This document shows, piece by piece, positions 43,529 to 52,790 of a DNA stretch of 64,000 bases. Each line of letters opens with the position of its first letter. The first letter of the stretch is position 1. The translations under genes and the position numbers were made by a program. The DNA is from Streptomyces olivochromogenes (lineage in GTDB: Bacteria; Actinomycetota; Actinomycetes; Streptomycetales; Streptomycetaceae): assembly GCF_021538895.1 (NCBI RefSeq), contig NZ_JADDRL010000019.1:1-64000 (forward strand). The letters run 5' to 3'. Under the pieces are notes generated by a model, which searched no databases, was not told the origin of the DNA, and saw only the letters and a list, made by a program, of their open reading frames with translations.

Positions 43529-43762
43529 GTGACAGCGGACGGCGAGCGGTGGCCGATGACGGTCGACGGCCAGGAGTTCGAGGTCGTACAGCCGCAAGAC
43601 AGCCCGGGGACCTACCACTTCACCTGGCTGACCGGGCCCGATCCGCAGTACGGGTTCGGCTTCCGCACCAATCCCCCGGCGCAGGCCGATACGGCCCAAC
43701 TCGAAGAGGCCGTACGGGACTTCCTCTCCCAGGTCGACCCTGTCACCGGGTACATCGAGTAA
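43529..43762 (+). CDS. Small protein of unknown function
   Basis: 77 residues from a GTG with AAAGGAG upstream. It reads TADGERWPMTVDGQEFEVVQ, then YHFTWLTGPDPQYGFGFRTN and an acidic helix LEEAVRDFLSQVD. Soluble. Possibly co-transcribed with the DUF5707 gene 85 bases upstream. Family unknown to me. Confidence 0.65.
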   Translation: MTADGERWPMTVDGQEFEVVQPQDSPGTYHFTWLTGPDPQYGFGFRTNPPAQADTAQLEEAVRDFLSQVDPVTGYIE

Positions 43763-43815
43763 CCAGGTCCCCCACCTATCAGGGGCATGCGCCCTCGGAA
43801 CGAGCTGAAGAGCTC

Positions 43816-43844
43816 TTGATATTGAGTTGAGCTCAACTTACGAT
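43816..43844 (+). promoter_or_regulatory. Promoter with TetR operator in the spacer
   Basis: TTGATA (-35, 43816-43821), a 17-base spacer and TACGAT (-10, 43839-43844). The spacer contains AGTTGAGCTCAACT (43825-43838), a perfect palindrome. The ATG follows eight bases after the -10 box, so the transcript is probably leaderless and repressed by the TetR protein it encodes. Confidence 0.8.
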
Positions 43845-43852
43845 CCGGTGCC

Positions 43853-44461
43853 ATGGAAGAGCGATGGTCCCCCCGCGGTTCGGCGGCTCGGCAGCGCATA
43901 CTTCAGGCGGCCGCCGAAGAGTTGGTCATGACCGGAGACATCGAGGTGTCCAATGTGGCGCGGCGTGCCGGGGTGAGCGTCGGCCTGCCCTATCGGTACT
44001 TCGGCACCCGCAGCGGCCTCGTGAGCGCTGTCGTCTCCGATTTCTACGACCGGCTGGACGAGGCAGTGACCAACCGGGAGTTCGACGGGGACACTTGGTA
44101 CGACAGGGAACGGGCACGGGTCTCCGCGTGGGTGGCCCATCTGTACGAGGATCCGCTCGCCCCCGTCGTACTCACCCGGCTGGGTGGCGACGTCGAGACG
44201 GCGGGCATCGAGACGCGACGCCTGCACACGGCCATCGAGCTCGGCGCCCGCAACATCGCACGCGGACAGCGCGACGGCGGTCTACTCCCCGACCGGGACC
44301 CCGAGTTGCTCGTGGCAGCGATCCTGGGCGGCGTCCACACAGCCGTCGCCGTCGCCCTGACCAGGACGCCTCGCCCCGACCTCGCACGAGTCACGGCCGA
44401 GTTGTGGGCCTTCGTCGCCGGAGCCGCCGGTGCCACGAACCATTCGGGGAGGACGGCATGA
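43853..44461 (+). CDS. TetR-family autorepressor of PhyH operon
   Basis: 202 residues. The helix-turn-helix is at about 12-58 (RQRILQAAAEELVMTG, then SVGLPYRYFGTRSGLVS), and the C-terminal domain is TetR_C-like (GGDVETAGIETRRLHTAI). The ATG lies eight bases after a -10 box, with an operator in the promoter spacer. Its stop overlaps the PhyH gene start (ATGA), so the regulator and enzyme are one unit. The ligand may be the enzyme's substrate. Confidence 0.93.
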   Translation: MEERWSPRGSAARQRILQAAAEELVMTGDIEVSNVARRAGVSVGLPYRYFGTRSGLVSAVVSDFYDRLDEAVTNREFDGDTWYDRERARVSAWVAHLYEDPLAPVVLTRLGGDVETAGIETRRLHTAIELGARNIARGQRDGGLLPDRDPELLVAAILGGVHTAVAVALTRTPRPDLARVTAELWAFVAGAAGATNHSGRTA

Positions 44462-45327
44462 CCGAGCGGAACGCACACCCCGAGGTGCGCAACCTGGAGG
44501 ATCTGGCCGGCGATCTCGCCCGCACACACCGCGCCACCAACGACAGCGACCATGGCCACGGCGTCGAGCCCGCGCAGATCCAGGCCGACCTGGCCGCCCT
44601 GGAACGCGACGGCTACGTCATCCTGACCGACCTGCTCAGCCGCGAAGAATGCGACGGCCTTCGCGACGAACTCACGCCGCTGCTCGGCCAGTCAGGGCGC
44701 AACGCCTTCGAGGGCCACCGCACCCAGCGGATCTACAGCGTTCTCAACAAGACCCGTCGCGTGGACCGCCTCGTGGGTCACCCACGCGTCCTGGCCCTGC
44801 TCGACCGGCTGCTGCTGCCCAACTATCTGCTGTCCCAGCTCCAGGTCATCAACATCCGGCCCGGCGAGGACGCCCAGCTGCTGCACCCCGACGACGGCTT
44901 CTATCCCGTGCCCCGCCCCCGGCCGGAGCTTTCGGTGGCCACTGTCTGGGCGATCGACGAGTTCACCGCCGACAACGGCGCGACCGTCCTCATACCCGGA
45001 AGTCACCGCTGGCCGGACGGCCGAACCCCCACCGACACGGACCCTCGCCCGACCGCCGTCATGCCCGCCGGCTCCTGCGTGGTGTTCGTCGGCACCCTCT
45101 GGCACGGCGGCGGCGCCAATCGCAGCGCCGCACCACGTCTGGCGGCCACCGCCCAGTACTGTCAGCCCTGGCTGCGGACGCAGGAGGCCTTCACCCTCTC
45201 CACCGACCGGGACGTCGTCCGTGAGGTCTCGGAGGACCTCCGCCGGATGCTCGGTTACAGCATCCATCCGCCTTTCGTCGGCATGGTCGACGGCATGCAC
45301 CCCAAACGCCTTCTGGACCGCCCCTGA
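44458..45327 (+). CDS. Phytanoyl-CoA dioxygenase-family (PhyH) enzyme
   Basis: 289 residues, Fe(II)/2-oxoglutarate dioxygenase. The metal ligands are HPDDGF (His and Asp, near 142) and WHGGGAN (second His, near 214). A 2-oxoglutarate-binding Arg lies after, in AAPRLAATAQY. Such enzymes hydroxylate or halogenate small molecules or fatty acyl chains; secondary-metabolite roles are common in Streptomyces. No biosynthetic genes are adjacent. It is translationally coupled to the TetR gene. Cytoplasmic. Confidence 0.92.
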   Translation: MTERNAHPEVRNLEDLAGDLARTHRATNDSDHGHGVEPAQIQADLAALERDGYVILTDLLSREECDGLRDELTPLLGQSGRNAFEGHRTQRIYSVLNKTRRVDRLVGHPRVLALLDRLLLPNYLLSQLQVINIRPGEDAQLLHPDDGFYPVPRPRPELSVATVWAIDEFTADNGATVLIPGSHRWPDGRTPTDTDPRPTAVMPAGSCVVFVGTLWHGGGANRSAAPRLAATAQYCQPWLRTQEAFTLSTDRDVVREVSEDLRRMLGYSIHPPFVGMVDGMHPKRLLDRP

Positions 45328-45411
45328 CCCATCTGTTGTCGGCGCCGGAGTCAGGACCACCGAATCAGGCCTGCCGACATCACTGTCAGTGCCGACGGTT
45401 ACAGTCCGAAC

Positions 45412-45982
45412 ATGCTCGTGGCACGCCCTGTCGAAGAAGCCGAAGGTCCCTACGACGCCGGGTACCTCCCCCGGTTGCAGATGTCGTTCCATCCCGTCGA
45501 GGGGCCCGTCACCGAGCCCGTGGCCAAGCTGGGCGGTGACCCCGTCTGGCTGGCCGAACCCTGCTGGCCCGTACATCCCGAAACACAGGAACCGCTGGAC
45601 TTCATCGGGCAGTTCCCCGTGCCCGCGGAGCCCGGCGAGGAACAGCGGATGGCCTACCTCTTCCTCTCCTACGACGACTACGAGAGCGGCGGCGCGGACG
45701 CGGAGGACGGCGAAGCCGTACTCCTCATCCAGCCCGGCGGCCGCATACCGGCGCTCGCCGCCATCGGTCCGGCCGGGACCAAGGGGCGCTCGCTGTGGCG
45801 GTTCGGCCCCGACGACGAGCAGGTGCCGGTGGGCCGGGGTCGAGGCGCCGTGGCGCTTCTTCTTCTGCCTCATGGGCACCGACAGCAACCACGCGTACTT
45901 CCTGAACTTCGCCCATGGCGCCGGCTACGCCTACCTCAGCCCGGACCGTCTTGAGGGCCGCTTCACATGGGAGGCGGCGTAG
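45412..45982 (+). pseudogene. Frameshifted gene, DUF1963-like
   Basis: The first part reads MLVARPVEEAEGPYDAGYLP and KLGGDPVWLAEPCWPVHPE, with FIGQFPVP, typical of DUF1963-type proteins. Near 45838, in a run of four G, the coding text passes to another frame reading VEAPWRFFFCLMGTDSNHA, then YFLNFAHGAGYAYLSPDRLE. One extra G in the run would explain it. Either a real frameshift or a sequencing error. The intact protein would be about 189 residues. Confidence 0.7.
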
Positions 45983-46045
45983 GACCGCGCGGGCGGCGTA
46001 CCACCGGTGCCACCGTCCCGGTGGAGCATGCCGGAGGATGGGAAG

Positions 46046-47017
46046 GTGCAGCTTCCCCACATCTTCCGCGTCACCAAGTACGACCCCGCCGACCGCGACG
46101 ATAACGGGTCCTACATCGGTACCGAGGACACGGTGAGCGATCACGGCCAGGTCGAGGGGGCCTATCTTCAAGCGGTCGAGGCGTTCGCCGTGGAGGTCGG
46201 CATCGACCGACTGTCCGTACGCGAACCGGGGATTCCGTCCCTCGTGCACTTCGGTGTCGAGCCGCTCCAGGACGGCTTTGGGCTCGACGGGCTCTTTCCG
46301 AACGGCCTCACCGGCTTCCACGACGGAGCGGAGGTGCCGCTCGGTGTCGCGCTGGAGCTGGTGCGAGTCATGCTGCGCGAGAGCGGCGCCTGGTGCCGGC
46401 TGGAGGCCGAGGGCGCGTTCGCCGTACACGTCGGATGGGACCAGTACCTCTACATCGGCAGCGGCCGACTCTGCGAGGGGGCGCTGGCCCGAACCCGAGA
46501 GCTCGGGCTGTTCGCGGAACGCCTGGATGCCTCCCCGTACGCCGTGGAGACTGATCCGGAGGGCGTCCAGCGGCCCGGCGACGACGACTTCTGGGCCTGT
46601 CTGCGCGCGGCCGTCGCCACCGGCCGCGCCGGAACCCTGGAGGAGACGTACATCGACGGCGTCACACGATGGCACCGCCTCTCCCCCGACACCGTCGACA
46701 CGGTTCGCGCCGGGCTCGCTCCCCGTGTCCGTCTGGCCGTGTGGCCGGGCCTGTCCGACGACGTGGACGCGGTCCTCGCCGCATTCCCCGCCGAGGGACT
46801 CGTCGAATGTGTCTGGCAGGACACCGCCGGCCGACTCCACAGCGCTGTCGCCGACGAGGACGACTTCCCGCGGCTGGCCGCCCGGATCTCCGGTGCCGAT
46901 GTCGCTGCCGCGGCGCTCCTGTCCATGTATGCCGATGAGCGTGTGCCTCTGTTCACCGCTGTCATGCCTGATGCCGACGGAGTGGTACGAGCCCGCTGGC
47001 AGACCGAACCCAGCTGA
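46046..47017 (+). CDS. Conserved Streptomyces protein of unknown function
   Basis: 323 residues from a GTG eight bases after GGAGG. It begins MQLPHIFRVTKYDPADRD, followed by GQVEGAYLQAVEAFAVEVGI. I recall related Streptomyces proteins annotated as RNA-binding, but I see no RNA-binding motif, so I keep it as unknown. It is soluble. An ATG 18 bases earlier is a possible alternative start. It ends 30 bases before a convergent gene. Confidence 0.72.
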   Translation: MQLPHIFRVTKYDPADRDDNGSYIGTEDTVSDHGQVEGAYLQAVEAFAVEVGIDRLSVREPGIPSLVHFGVEPLQDGFGLDGLFPNGLTGFHDGAEVPLGVALELVRVMLRESGAWCRLEAEGAFAVHVGWDQYLYIGSGRLCEGALARTRELGLFAERLDASPYAVETDPEGVQRPGDDDFWACLRAAVATGRAGTLEETYIDGVTRWHRLSPDTVDTVRAGLAPRVRLAVWPGLSDDVDAVLAAFPAEGLVECVWQDTAGRLHSAVADEDDFPRLAARISGADVAAAALLSMYADERVPLFTAVMPDADGVVRARWQTEPS

Positions 47018-47047
47018 CTGGTCCCTGTCTCTATCAACCTGCGGTTG

Positions 47048-47842
47048 TCAGCTCGCCGGAGGGACGTGGCGCGCTGCTACCAGTTTGGCCGCCGTTCGAA
47101 GCCTCATGAAGTACGAGACGCAGTACTGTTCGTTGATCAGCGGTACGATCTTGTCGAGGTCGGCGACGCAGGCCCAGAGGATGGCAACGCCGCTGTCGTC
47201 GAGTCCGGCTTTCAGTTCTCTCTGCACGAGGCCGGCGACATCGGCGTCCAGGAGGATCAGTTCCACGCCCTCGATGTCCACACCGCGGAAGCTTGCCGGG
47301 AACGGTGCGAGCCGGTGCTCCTCCCACAGCCGAGTGAGCCGGTCAGCGGCATCTGCATCGTCAGCCGCCGATGGTGAACGAAGCAGCGCAGCAACGGCGT
47401 CGAAGACGGCACGCACCAGGTCGATGGCCCTGACCGGGCTGAGGGCGGCACTAGTTACGGCACCCTGCGTAAGCCTGTCGCGCAGAAGTCGGCCGCAGTC
47501 GAGTTCGGCGGCGAGCTCGGCCGGGATGAGTCCTGTGTCGGTGGCCTGCTCGATCAGGTCCTGGAGTGGTTCGTTGACGGCCAGGCGCTCGACGAGGGCG
47601 TGCTCCAAGGCGAACAGGGAGTGCGTGACGGCGACGGTGGCGAACTCGTACCGGTAGTAGGAGTGCCGGATGAGCTCGCGGGCGGTTTCCAACGCGCTCA
47701 TGACGTACGTCGACGCGTCGCCGGGCACGACCAGGCCGGCAACCAGGGCGTGCATGCCCGCAACGTCGAGAACGACGTCGCGGGTGCGCGGGTCCGGCAC
47801 TGGTACAGGGGGCAGTGGGCCTGGCGACGGCGGGGTGTTCAC
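47048..47842 (-). CDS. Hypothetical helical cytoplasmic protein
   Basis: 264 residues from a GTG. After a proline-rich tail of about 20 residues, it is helical (ARELIRHSYYRYEFATVAVT, then LEHALVERLAVNEPLQDLIE) and ends in a block around WACVADLDKIVPLINEQYC. The longer open frame upstream lacks coding character. Family not recognised. It is divergent from the next gene, with about 90 bases between starts. Confidence 0.6.
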   Translation of the reverse strand: MNTPPSPGPLPPVPVPDPRTRDVVLDVAGMHALVAGLVVPGDASTYVMSALETARELIRHSYYRYEFATVAVTHSLFALEHALVERLAVNEPLQDLIEQATDTGLIPAELAAELDCGRLLRDRLTQGAVTSAALSPVRAIDLVRAVFDAVAALLRSPSAADDADAADRLTRLWEEHRLAPFPASFRGVDIEGVELILLDADVAGLVQRELKAGLDDSGVAILWACVADLDKIVPLINEQYCVSYFMRLRTAAKLVAARHVPPAS

Positions 47843-47933
47843 CGGTGCAGTCTGGTCGCCGGAAGCGTGAGTGTGCCATCGGATTAGCCGGTGGTGGTTC
47901 CTGGTGACCGGAGGATGCCGGGATACTGCTGGG

Positions 47934-48404
47934 ATGCTGTTGACCTGGATCGCCGAAGTGGCGGACGAGCCACTGGTACTGGATCCGGCTGACCGGCGGG
48001 TGGAGCGGGAGACCAACACCTGGCGGTTGGGCGCGAAGGACGAGGACAGGCGGGCCTTGTCGGTGTCAGAGGTGGTCGCTGCCTTCGAGCAGACCGCCGA
48101 AGGCATCCGGCTCCGTATCCGGGACATGGACTTCTCCGGGGTGGCGACGTTCTACGTGTGGCACGACGAGCAGGCCGGGCAACTCCGGTGCTCAACCGGG
48201 TCGGTGGCCGCGGACGAGCTGCCCTTCGGCGGAGCCTATGCGCCGACTGCCGACCTCGGTCCTGTCATTGATGGCTTCCTGAGCGACCGGGAGCCGGGTG
48301 TCATTCCCTGGTCAGACCTTGAAGACGCGGATGATCAGTCAACGCAGGAGACGGCAACTCCCTTTCCGGTGTGGGTTCGCAGCGTCGGCCCGCGCCGAGA
48401 ATGA
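47934..48404 (+). CDS. Hypothetical protein
   Basis: 156 residues starting at an ATG. It reads MLLTWIAEVADEPLVLDPAD and LSVSEVVAAFEQTAEGIRLR, with aromatic residues in FYVWHDEQAGQLRCSTGSV. Soluble, acidic. The start has no strong ribosome site. I do not recognise a family. Divergent from the previous gene and convergent with the lipoprotein gene. Confidence 0.6.
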   Translation: MLLTWIAEVADEPLVLDPADRRVERETNTWRLGAKDEDRRALSVSEVVAAFEQTAEGIRLRIRDMDFSGVATFYVWHDEQAGQLRCSTGSVAADELPFGGAYAPTADLGPVIDGFLSDREPGVIPWSDLEDADDQSTQETATPFPVWVRSVGPRRE

Positions 48405-48536
48405 CCGATCCGGACGGCGCCGGCACGAACGCCCGCTGGAAGGAGCAGTGGCCGGAGCTCACGGTTCCGCGATGGGCCGGCTGACGGCCCGTCGCTCGGT
48501 GAACCCGGCCCGTCCGTTCCGGCGGCCGACGCCCCG

Positions 48537-49223
48537 TCAGGAAGCCTTGAAGGCGGAGAGTCGTACGTCCTTCCCGCACACGTTGAAGGAGCCCGGCGCC
48601 CCGCTGTCCTTGGTCACCTTGACGGTGCGGGACACGTCCTTCGGCAGGGCGATCTCGACCTTGGATGCCTGTACCGCGCAGACCTCCCGGCCCGACGGGC
48701 TGCCGTCGAAGTTCAGGTCGGTGTAGGCCACCGACGCCCGCGCCTTGGCACCGGGCTTGACGTCGACGGCGTCCGTGCCGCCGGCCGTGTTGTCCGTCTG
48801 GACGGGGTCGGCCTTGTCCTGGTCGTCCTTGGCCGTCAGCGTGACCGCGCCGACGATCGTGCAGGTCGTCTTCGAGGTGTTGGTGACCTCGATGGTGCCC
48901 TGTGCCGGTCGCTGCTCGCCGGCGTGCCGCGCGGCCTGGACGAAGCGGAGTTGGGTGTTCTTCGTCGTGCACGCCGACACGTCACCGCCGCCGTTGTTGC
49001 CGGCCGTGGTCGGGATCGCGGTCTGCCCGCCGGTCGCGGTTCCGTTCGAGCCGGTCTCCTTCGACGTCGGGGCGGCCGAGTCGGACTCGGAAGACGCGGA
49101 CGTGGAGGTGGAAGCGCTCGCGGACGCCTTGCTGTCGTCGTCGCTGTTCCCGCAGCCCGTCAGGGCCAGCGCCGACAGGGCGAAGACGGCAGCGGTGGTG
49201 GAGACACGGGCGCGCATGTGCAT
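48537..49223 (-). CDS. Secreted lipoprotein with DUF4232-like domain
   Basis: 228 residues from an ATG five bases after AAGGA. The signal ends in a lipobox ALTGC near residue 24, so it is lipid-anchored to the outer face of the membrane. A low-complexity Ser/Thr/Ala linker (about 25-75) leads to a beta-rich C-terminal domain (LRFVQAARHAGEQRPAQGTI, then TIEVTNTSKTTCTIVGAVTL) of the DUF4232 kind with conserved cysteines. The function of this family is unknown. Confidence 0.82.
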   Translation of the reverse strand: MHMRARVSTTAAVFALSALALTGCGNSDDDSKASASASTSTSASSESDSAAPTSKETGSNGTATGGQTAIPTTAGNNGGGDVSACTTKNTQLRFVQAARHAGEQRPAQGTIEVTNTSKTTCTIVGAVTLTAKDDQDKADPVQTDNTAGGTDAVDVKPGAKARASVAYTDLNFDGSPSGREVCAVQASKVEIALPKDVSRTVKVTKDSGAPGSFNVCGKDVRLSAFKAS

Positions 49224-49404
49224 GGAGGTCCTTCCCCTCAACAAGCTGTGGTCACGTCGCAGGACGGCACATCCATGACCGGGGTTCCCGTCCCCACAGG
49301 ACGCTCACGACCTTCACGCGACCGTGATCAACGAAGGGTGCCCAAGGAACTCGCCAAACCGAATTCGCTGCGACCGGCATGGCGGGTGGGAGAGGATTGC
49401 GCTC

Positions 49405-50370
49405 ATGGGGCTGTCAACGGCGTTCACGGAACTGTTCGGTGTGGAGCATCCGATCGCCCTGGCCCCGATGGGCGGTTCGGCCGGTGGCGCACTGACGGCG
49501 GCCGTTTCGCGCGGCGGCGGCCTGGGGCTGCTGGGCAGCGGGAACGGCGACCGGGACTGGCTGGCCCGCGAACTACCCTTGCTGGCCGAGGAAGGCGCCG
49601 GGAAGCCTTGGGGTATCGGCTTCCAGACGTGGGCAGTCGACGACGACGCGATCGCGCGGGCGCTGGAGCACGACCCGTCGGCGGTGATGCTGTCCTTCGG
49701 CGACCCCGGTCCCTTCGTGGAGCGCGTCCGCAGCGCGGGTACGGCGCTGATCCTTCAGGTCACCGACCTGGAGGAGGCCCGCAGGGCGGTGGATCTGGGC
49801 GCCGATGTGATCGTGGCTCAGGGCACCGAAGCCGGCGGGCACGGCGCCCGGCGCGGACGGTCCACGCTGCCGTTCGTGCCCGTCGTGGTGGACCTGGCGG
49901 CGCCGGTGCCGGTGCTGGCGGCGGGCGGGATCGCCGACGGCCGCGGCGTGGCGGCCGCCCTGGCCCTGGGGGCCGCTGGAGCACTGCTCGGAACCCGCTT
50001 CCAGGCCACGGCCGAAGCCCTCGTCGCCGACTCGACCGCCAGGGCGATCGTCGAGGGGCGCGGTGAGGACACCGAGCGCAACCGGGTGCTGGACATCGCC
50101 CGCGGCTCGCGGTGGCCGGCGCGGTACACCGCGCGCACCCTCGCCCACCCGTTCCTCGACGGATGGCGCGGCCGGGAGAGCGAACTCTCGGCCGACCCCG
50201 ATGCCCAACAGGCGTACCAGGACGCCGTGGTACGCGGCGAGATCCCCGCGTTGCCGCAGTGGGCGAGCGAGGCCGTCGACCTCATCGACGACCTGCCGTC
50301 CGCCGCCGATCTGGTCGGCACCCTGGCCGCCCAGGCGGAGCAGGCGCTGGCCCGAGCCGGCAGGCGCTGA
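49405..50370 (+). CDS. Nitronate monooxygenase family protein
   Basis: 321 residues, TIM barrel. HPIALAPMGGSAGG near 15-28 and AQGTEAGGHGA near 143-153 are the conserved 2-nitropropane dioxygenase/nitronate monooxygenase motifs, with AAGGIADGRG and GTRFQATAEA as the FMN phosphate-binding region. It oxidises alkyl nitronates with O2 and FMN. The ATG has GAGGA eight bases upstream. No linked genes are seen. Confidence 0.91.
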   Translation: MGLSTAFTELFGVEHPIALAPMGGSAGGALTAAVSRGGGLGLLGSGNGDRDWLARELPLLAEEGAGKPWGIGFQTWAVDDDAIARALEHDPSAVMLSFGDPGPFVERVRSAGTALILQVTDLEEARRAVDLGADVIVAQGTEAGGHGARRGRSTLPFVPVVVDLAAPVPVLAAGGIADGRGVAAALALGAAGALLGTRFQATAEALVADSTARAIVEGRGEDTERNRVLDIARGSRWPARYTARTLAHPFLDGWRGRESELSADPDAQQAYQDAVVRGEIPALPQWASEAVDLIDDLPSAADLVGTLAAQAEQALARAGRR

Positions 50371-50615
50371 CCACGATCGCCGGGAAGCTGGGAGCACGGC
50401 CGGACCGCGGCCCTTCGCTGAACCAGCCGCCGTGTGCGCCTCACCGCTTGTGAGACTGATCGTAATCAGCTGCGGCAAGACCCTTGACGTTGAAGGCCGT
50501 ACTGGCGATCCTCATGGCCGAACTGTTTGTGAAGGACATGACAATCCGGACCTTTGTGGACCCCGGACGACCCTTGTCCGTCGACCGCCATCCCCCCGAC
50601 CAAGGGACGTGGGTT

Positions 50616-52679
50616 GTGACCGTGAGCAGAAATCCGTACCGACGCCACAGGCACGTCGCCTCCGTGTCGTTGCTCCTCCTCGTGCTGGCCATGATCCTGG
50701 GCCCCACGCCGAGTACGGCGGCGTCGAACGACTGGTGGAATCCCACTTCACGCCCCGTTCCCGACTCCGACATCAATGTCACCGGCGAGCCGTTCACCGG
50801 CACCAACGCCAAGGGCGAGGTGCGGGGATTCGTCGACGCGCACGACCACATGTTCGCCAACGAAGGCTTCGGCGGACGTCTGATCTGCGGCAAGACCTTC
50901 TCCGAGGCGGGCATCGCCGACGCGCTCAAGGACTGCCCCGAGCACTACCCCGACGGCTCGCTGGCCATCTTCGACTTCATCACCAAGGGCGGCGACGGCC
51001 GACACGACCCGGTCGGCTGGCCCACCTTCAAGGACTGGCCCGCGCACGATTCACTGACCCACCAGCAGAACTACTACGCCTGGGTGGAACGCGCCTGGCG
51101 CGGCGGTCAGCGGGTGCTCGTCAACGACCTCGTCACCAACGGCGTGATCTGCTCGGTGTACTTCTTCAAGGACCGCAGCTGCGACGAGATGACGTCCATC
51201 CGGCTGCAGGCGAAGCTGACGTACGACCTCCAGGCCTACATCGACAAGATGTACGGCGGCCCGGGCAAGGGCTGGTTCCGCATCGTCACCGACAGCACGC
51301 AGGCCCGCCATGTCATCGAACAGGGCAAGCTGGCGGTCATACTCGGCGTCGAGACCTCCGAGCCCTTCGGCTGCAAGCAGATCCTGGACATCGCGCAGTG
51401 CGACAAGCACGACATCGACGCGGGCCTGGACGAGCTGTACTCACTCGGCGTGCGCAGCATGTTCCTCTGCCACAAGTTCGACAACGCGCTGTGCGGAGTG
51501 CGCTTCGACTCGGGCGGCCTCGGAACGGCGATCAACGTCGGGCAGTTCCTGTCGACCGGCACCTTCTGGAAGACCGAGAAGTGCACGGGCCCCCAGCACG
51601 ACAACCCCATCGGCAACGCGGCGGCCCCCGGCGCCGAGGCGAAGCTCCCGGCGGGCGTGGCGGTTCCCTCGTACGCCTCCGACGCACAGTGCAATGTCCG
51701 CGGGCTCACCGACCTGGGTGAGTACGCCGTCCGCGGCATGATGAAGCGCAAGATGATGCTGGAGATCGACCACATGAGCGTCAAGGCCGCCGGCCGCGCG
51801 CTCGACATATTCGAGTCCGACTCCTACCCCGGCGTGATCTCCTCGCACAGCTGGATGGACCTCAACTGGACCGAGCGGGTCTACGGCCTCGGCGGCTTCA
51901 TCGCCCAGTACATGCACGGCTCCGAGGGCTTCAGCGCCGAGGCCAAGCGCACGGACGCGCTCCGCGACAAGTACCACGTCGGGTACGGCTACGGTACGGA
52001 CATGAACGGCGTCGGCGGCTGGCCCGGGCCCCGTGGCGCGGACACCCCCAACCCCGTCAAGTACCCCTTCCGCAGCGTCGACGGCGGCTCCCTCATCGAC
52101 CGGCAGACGACCGGCAAGCGCACCTGGGACCTCAACACCGACGGAGCCGCGCACTACGGCCTGGTGCCGGACTGGATCGAGGACATCCGGCTCGTCGGCG
52201 GCCAGGACGTGGTGGACGACCTCTTCCGGGGTGCCGAGTCCTACCTGCACACCTGGGGAGCGACCGAGCAGCACCAGGCGGGAGTCAACCTCGCCCAGGG
52301 GGCGCCGGCCACGGCCAGCTCGGCCGAGTGGAACCCGTTCACCAGTTATGCGCCGGGCCGCGCGGTGGACGGCCGGCGGGACACCCGCTGGGCCAGCGAC
52401 TGGAGCGACGGCCAGTGGCTGCAGCTCGACCTGGGCTCGACCCACCGCGTCGGACAGGTCACGCTCGACTGGGAGCGCGCGTACGGGAAGTCGTACCACA
52501 TCGACCTCTCGACGGACGGCGTGAACTGGCAGACCGTCTGGTCGACCACCGCCGGTGACGGCGGACTCGACACGGCGCGGTTCGCCGGCACACCGGCCCG
52601 CTACGTCCGCGTCACGGGCACGGAACGCGGGACCCAGTGGGGATATTCGCTCTACGAGGTGGGTGTGCACAGCGGCTGA
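50616..52679 (+). CDS. Secreted amidohydrolase-like enzyme with discoidin domain
   Basis: 687 residues from a GTG eight bases after AAGGGA. A signal sequence (VASVSLLLLVLAMILGPTP) is followed by a metal-dependent hydrolase domain with FVDAHDHMFANEGFGG near 70-85 (HxH), GVETSEPFGC, EIDHMSVKAAGR and ISSHSW, which resembles renal-dipeptidase/amidohydrolase folds. The C-terminal 130 residues (from about 556) form an F5/8-type discoidin carbohydrate-binding domain (APGRAVDGRRDTRWASDW, then YVRVTGTERGTQWGYSLYE). It acts outside the cell on a polymer or cell-surface substrate. A hairpin follows. Confidence 0.83.
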   Translation: MTVSRNPYRRHRHVASVSLLLLVLAMILGPTPSTAASNDWWNPTSRPVPDSDINVTGEPFTGTNAKGEVRGFVDAHDHMFANEGFGGRLICGKTFSEAGIADALKDCPEHYPDGSLAIFDFITKGGDGRHDPVGWPTFKDWPAHDSLTHQQNYYAWVERAWRGGQRVLVNDLVTNGVICSVYFFKDRSCDEMTSIRLQAKLTYDLQAYIDKMYGGPGKGWFRIVTDSTQARHVIEQGKLAVILGVETSEPFGCKQILDIAQCDKHDIDAGLDELYSLGVRSMFLCHKFDNALCGVRFDSGGLGTAINVGQFLSTGTFWKTEKCTGPQHDNPIGNAAAPGAEAKLPAGVAVPSYASDAQCNVRGLTDLGEYAVRGMMKRKMMLEIDHMSVKAAGRALDIFESDSYPGVISSHSWMDLNWTERVYGLGGFIAQYMHGSEGFSAEAKRTDALRDKYHVGYGYGTDMNGVGGWPGPRGADTPNPVKYPFRSVDGGSLIDRQTTGKRTWDLNTDGAAHYGLVPDWIEDIRLVGGQDVVDDLFRGAESYLHTWGATEQHQAGVNLAQGAPATASSAEWNPFTSYAPGRAVDGRRDTRWASDWSDGQWLQLDLGSTHRVGQVTLDWERAYGKSYHIDLSTDGVNWQTVWSTTAGDGGLDTARFAGTPARYVRVTGTERGTQWGYSLYEVGVHSG

Positions 52680-52699
52680 CGGCGGCTCCGCCCACCCTT

Positions 52700-52730
52700 G
52701 CCCCCGTCGCGGCCCGGCCGCGGCGGGGGC
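52700..52730 (+). terminator. Hairpin terminator
   Basis: GCCCCCGTCGCGG pairs with CCGCGGCGGGGGC (one T-G pair) and is followed by TTCGTCC. It closes the amidohydrolase gene. Confidence 0.7.
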
Positions 52731-52790
52731 TTCGTCCGACGTGCTCCGGAGGGCCCTGTCCCCCACTCTGGGGAGAGGAAGGAGCACGAC

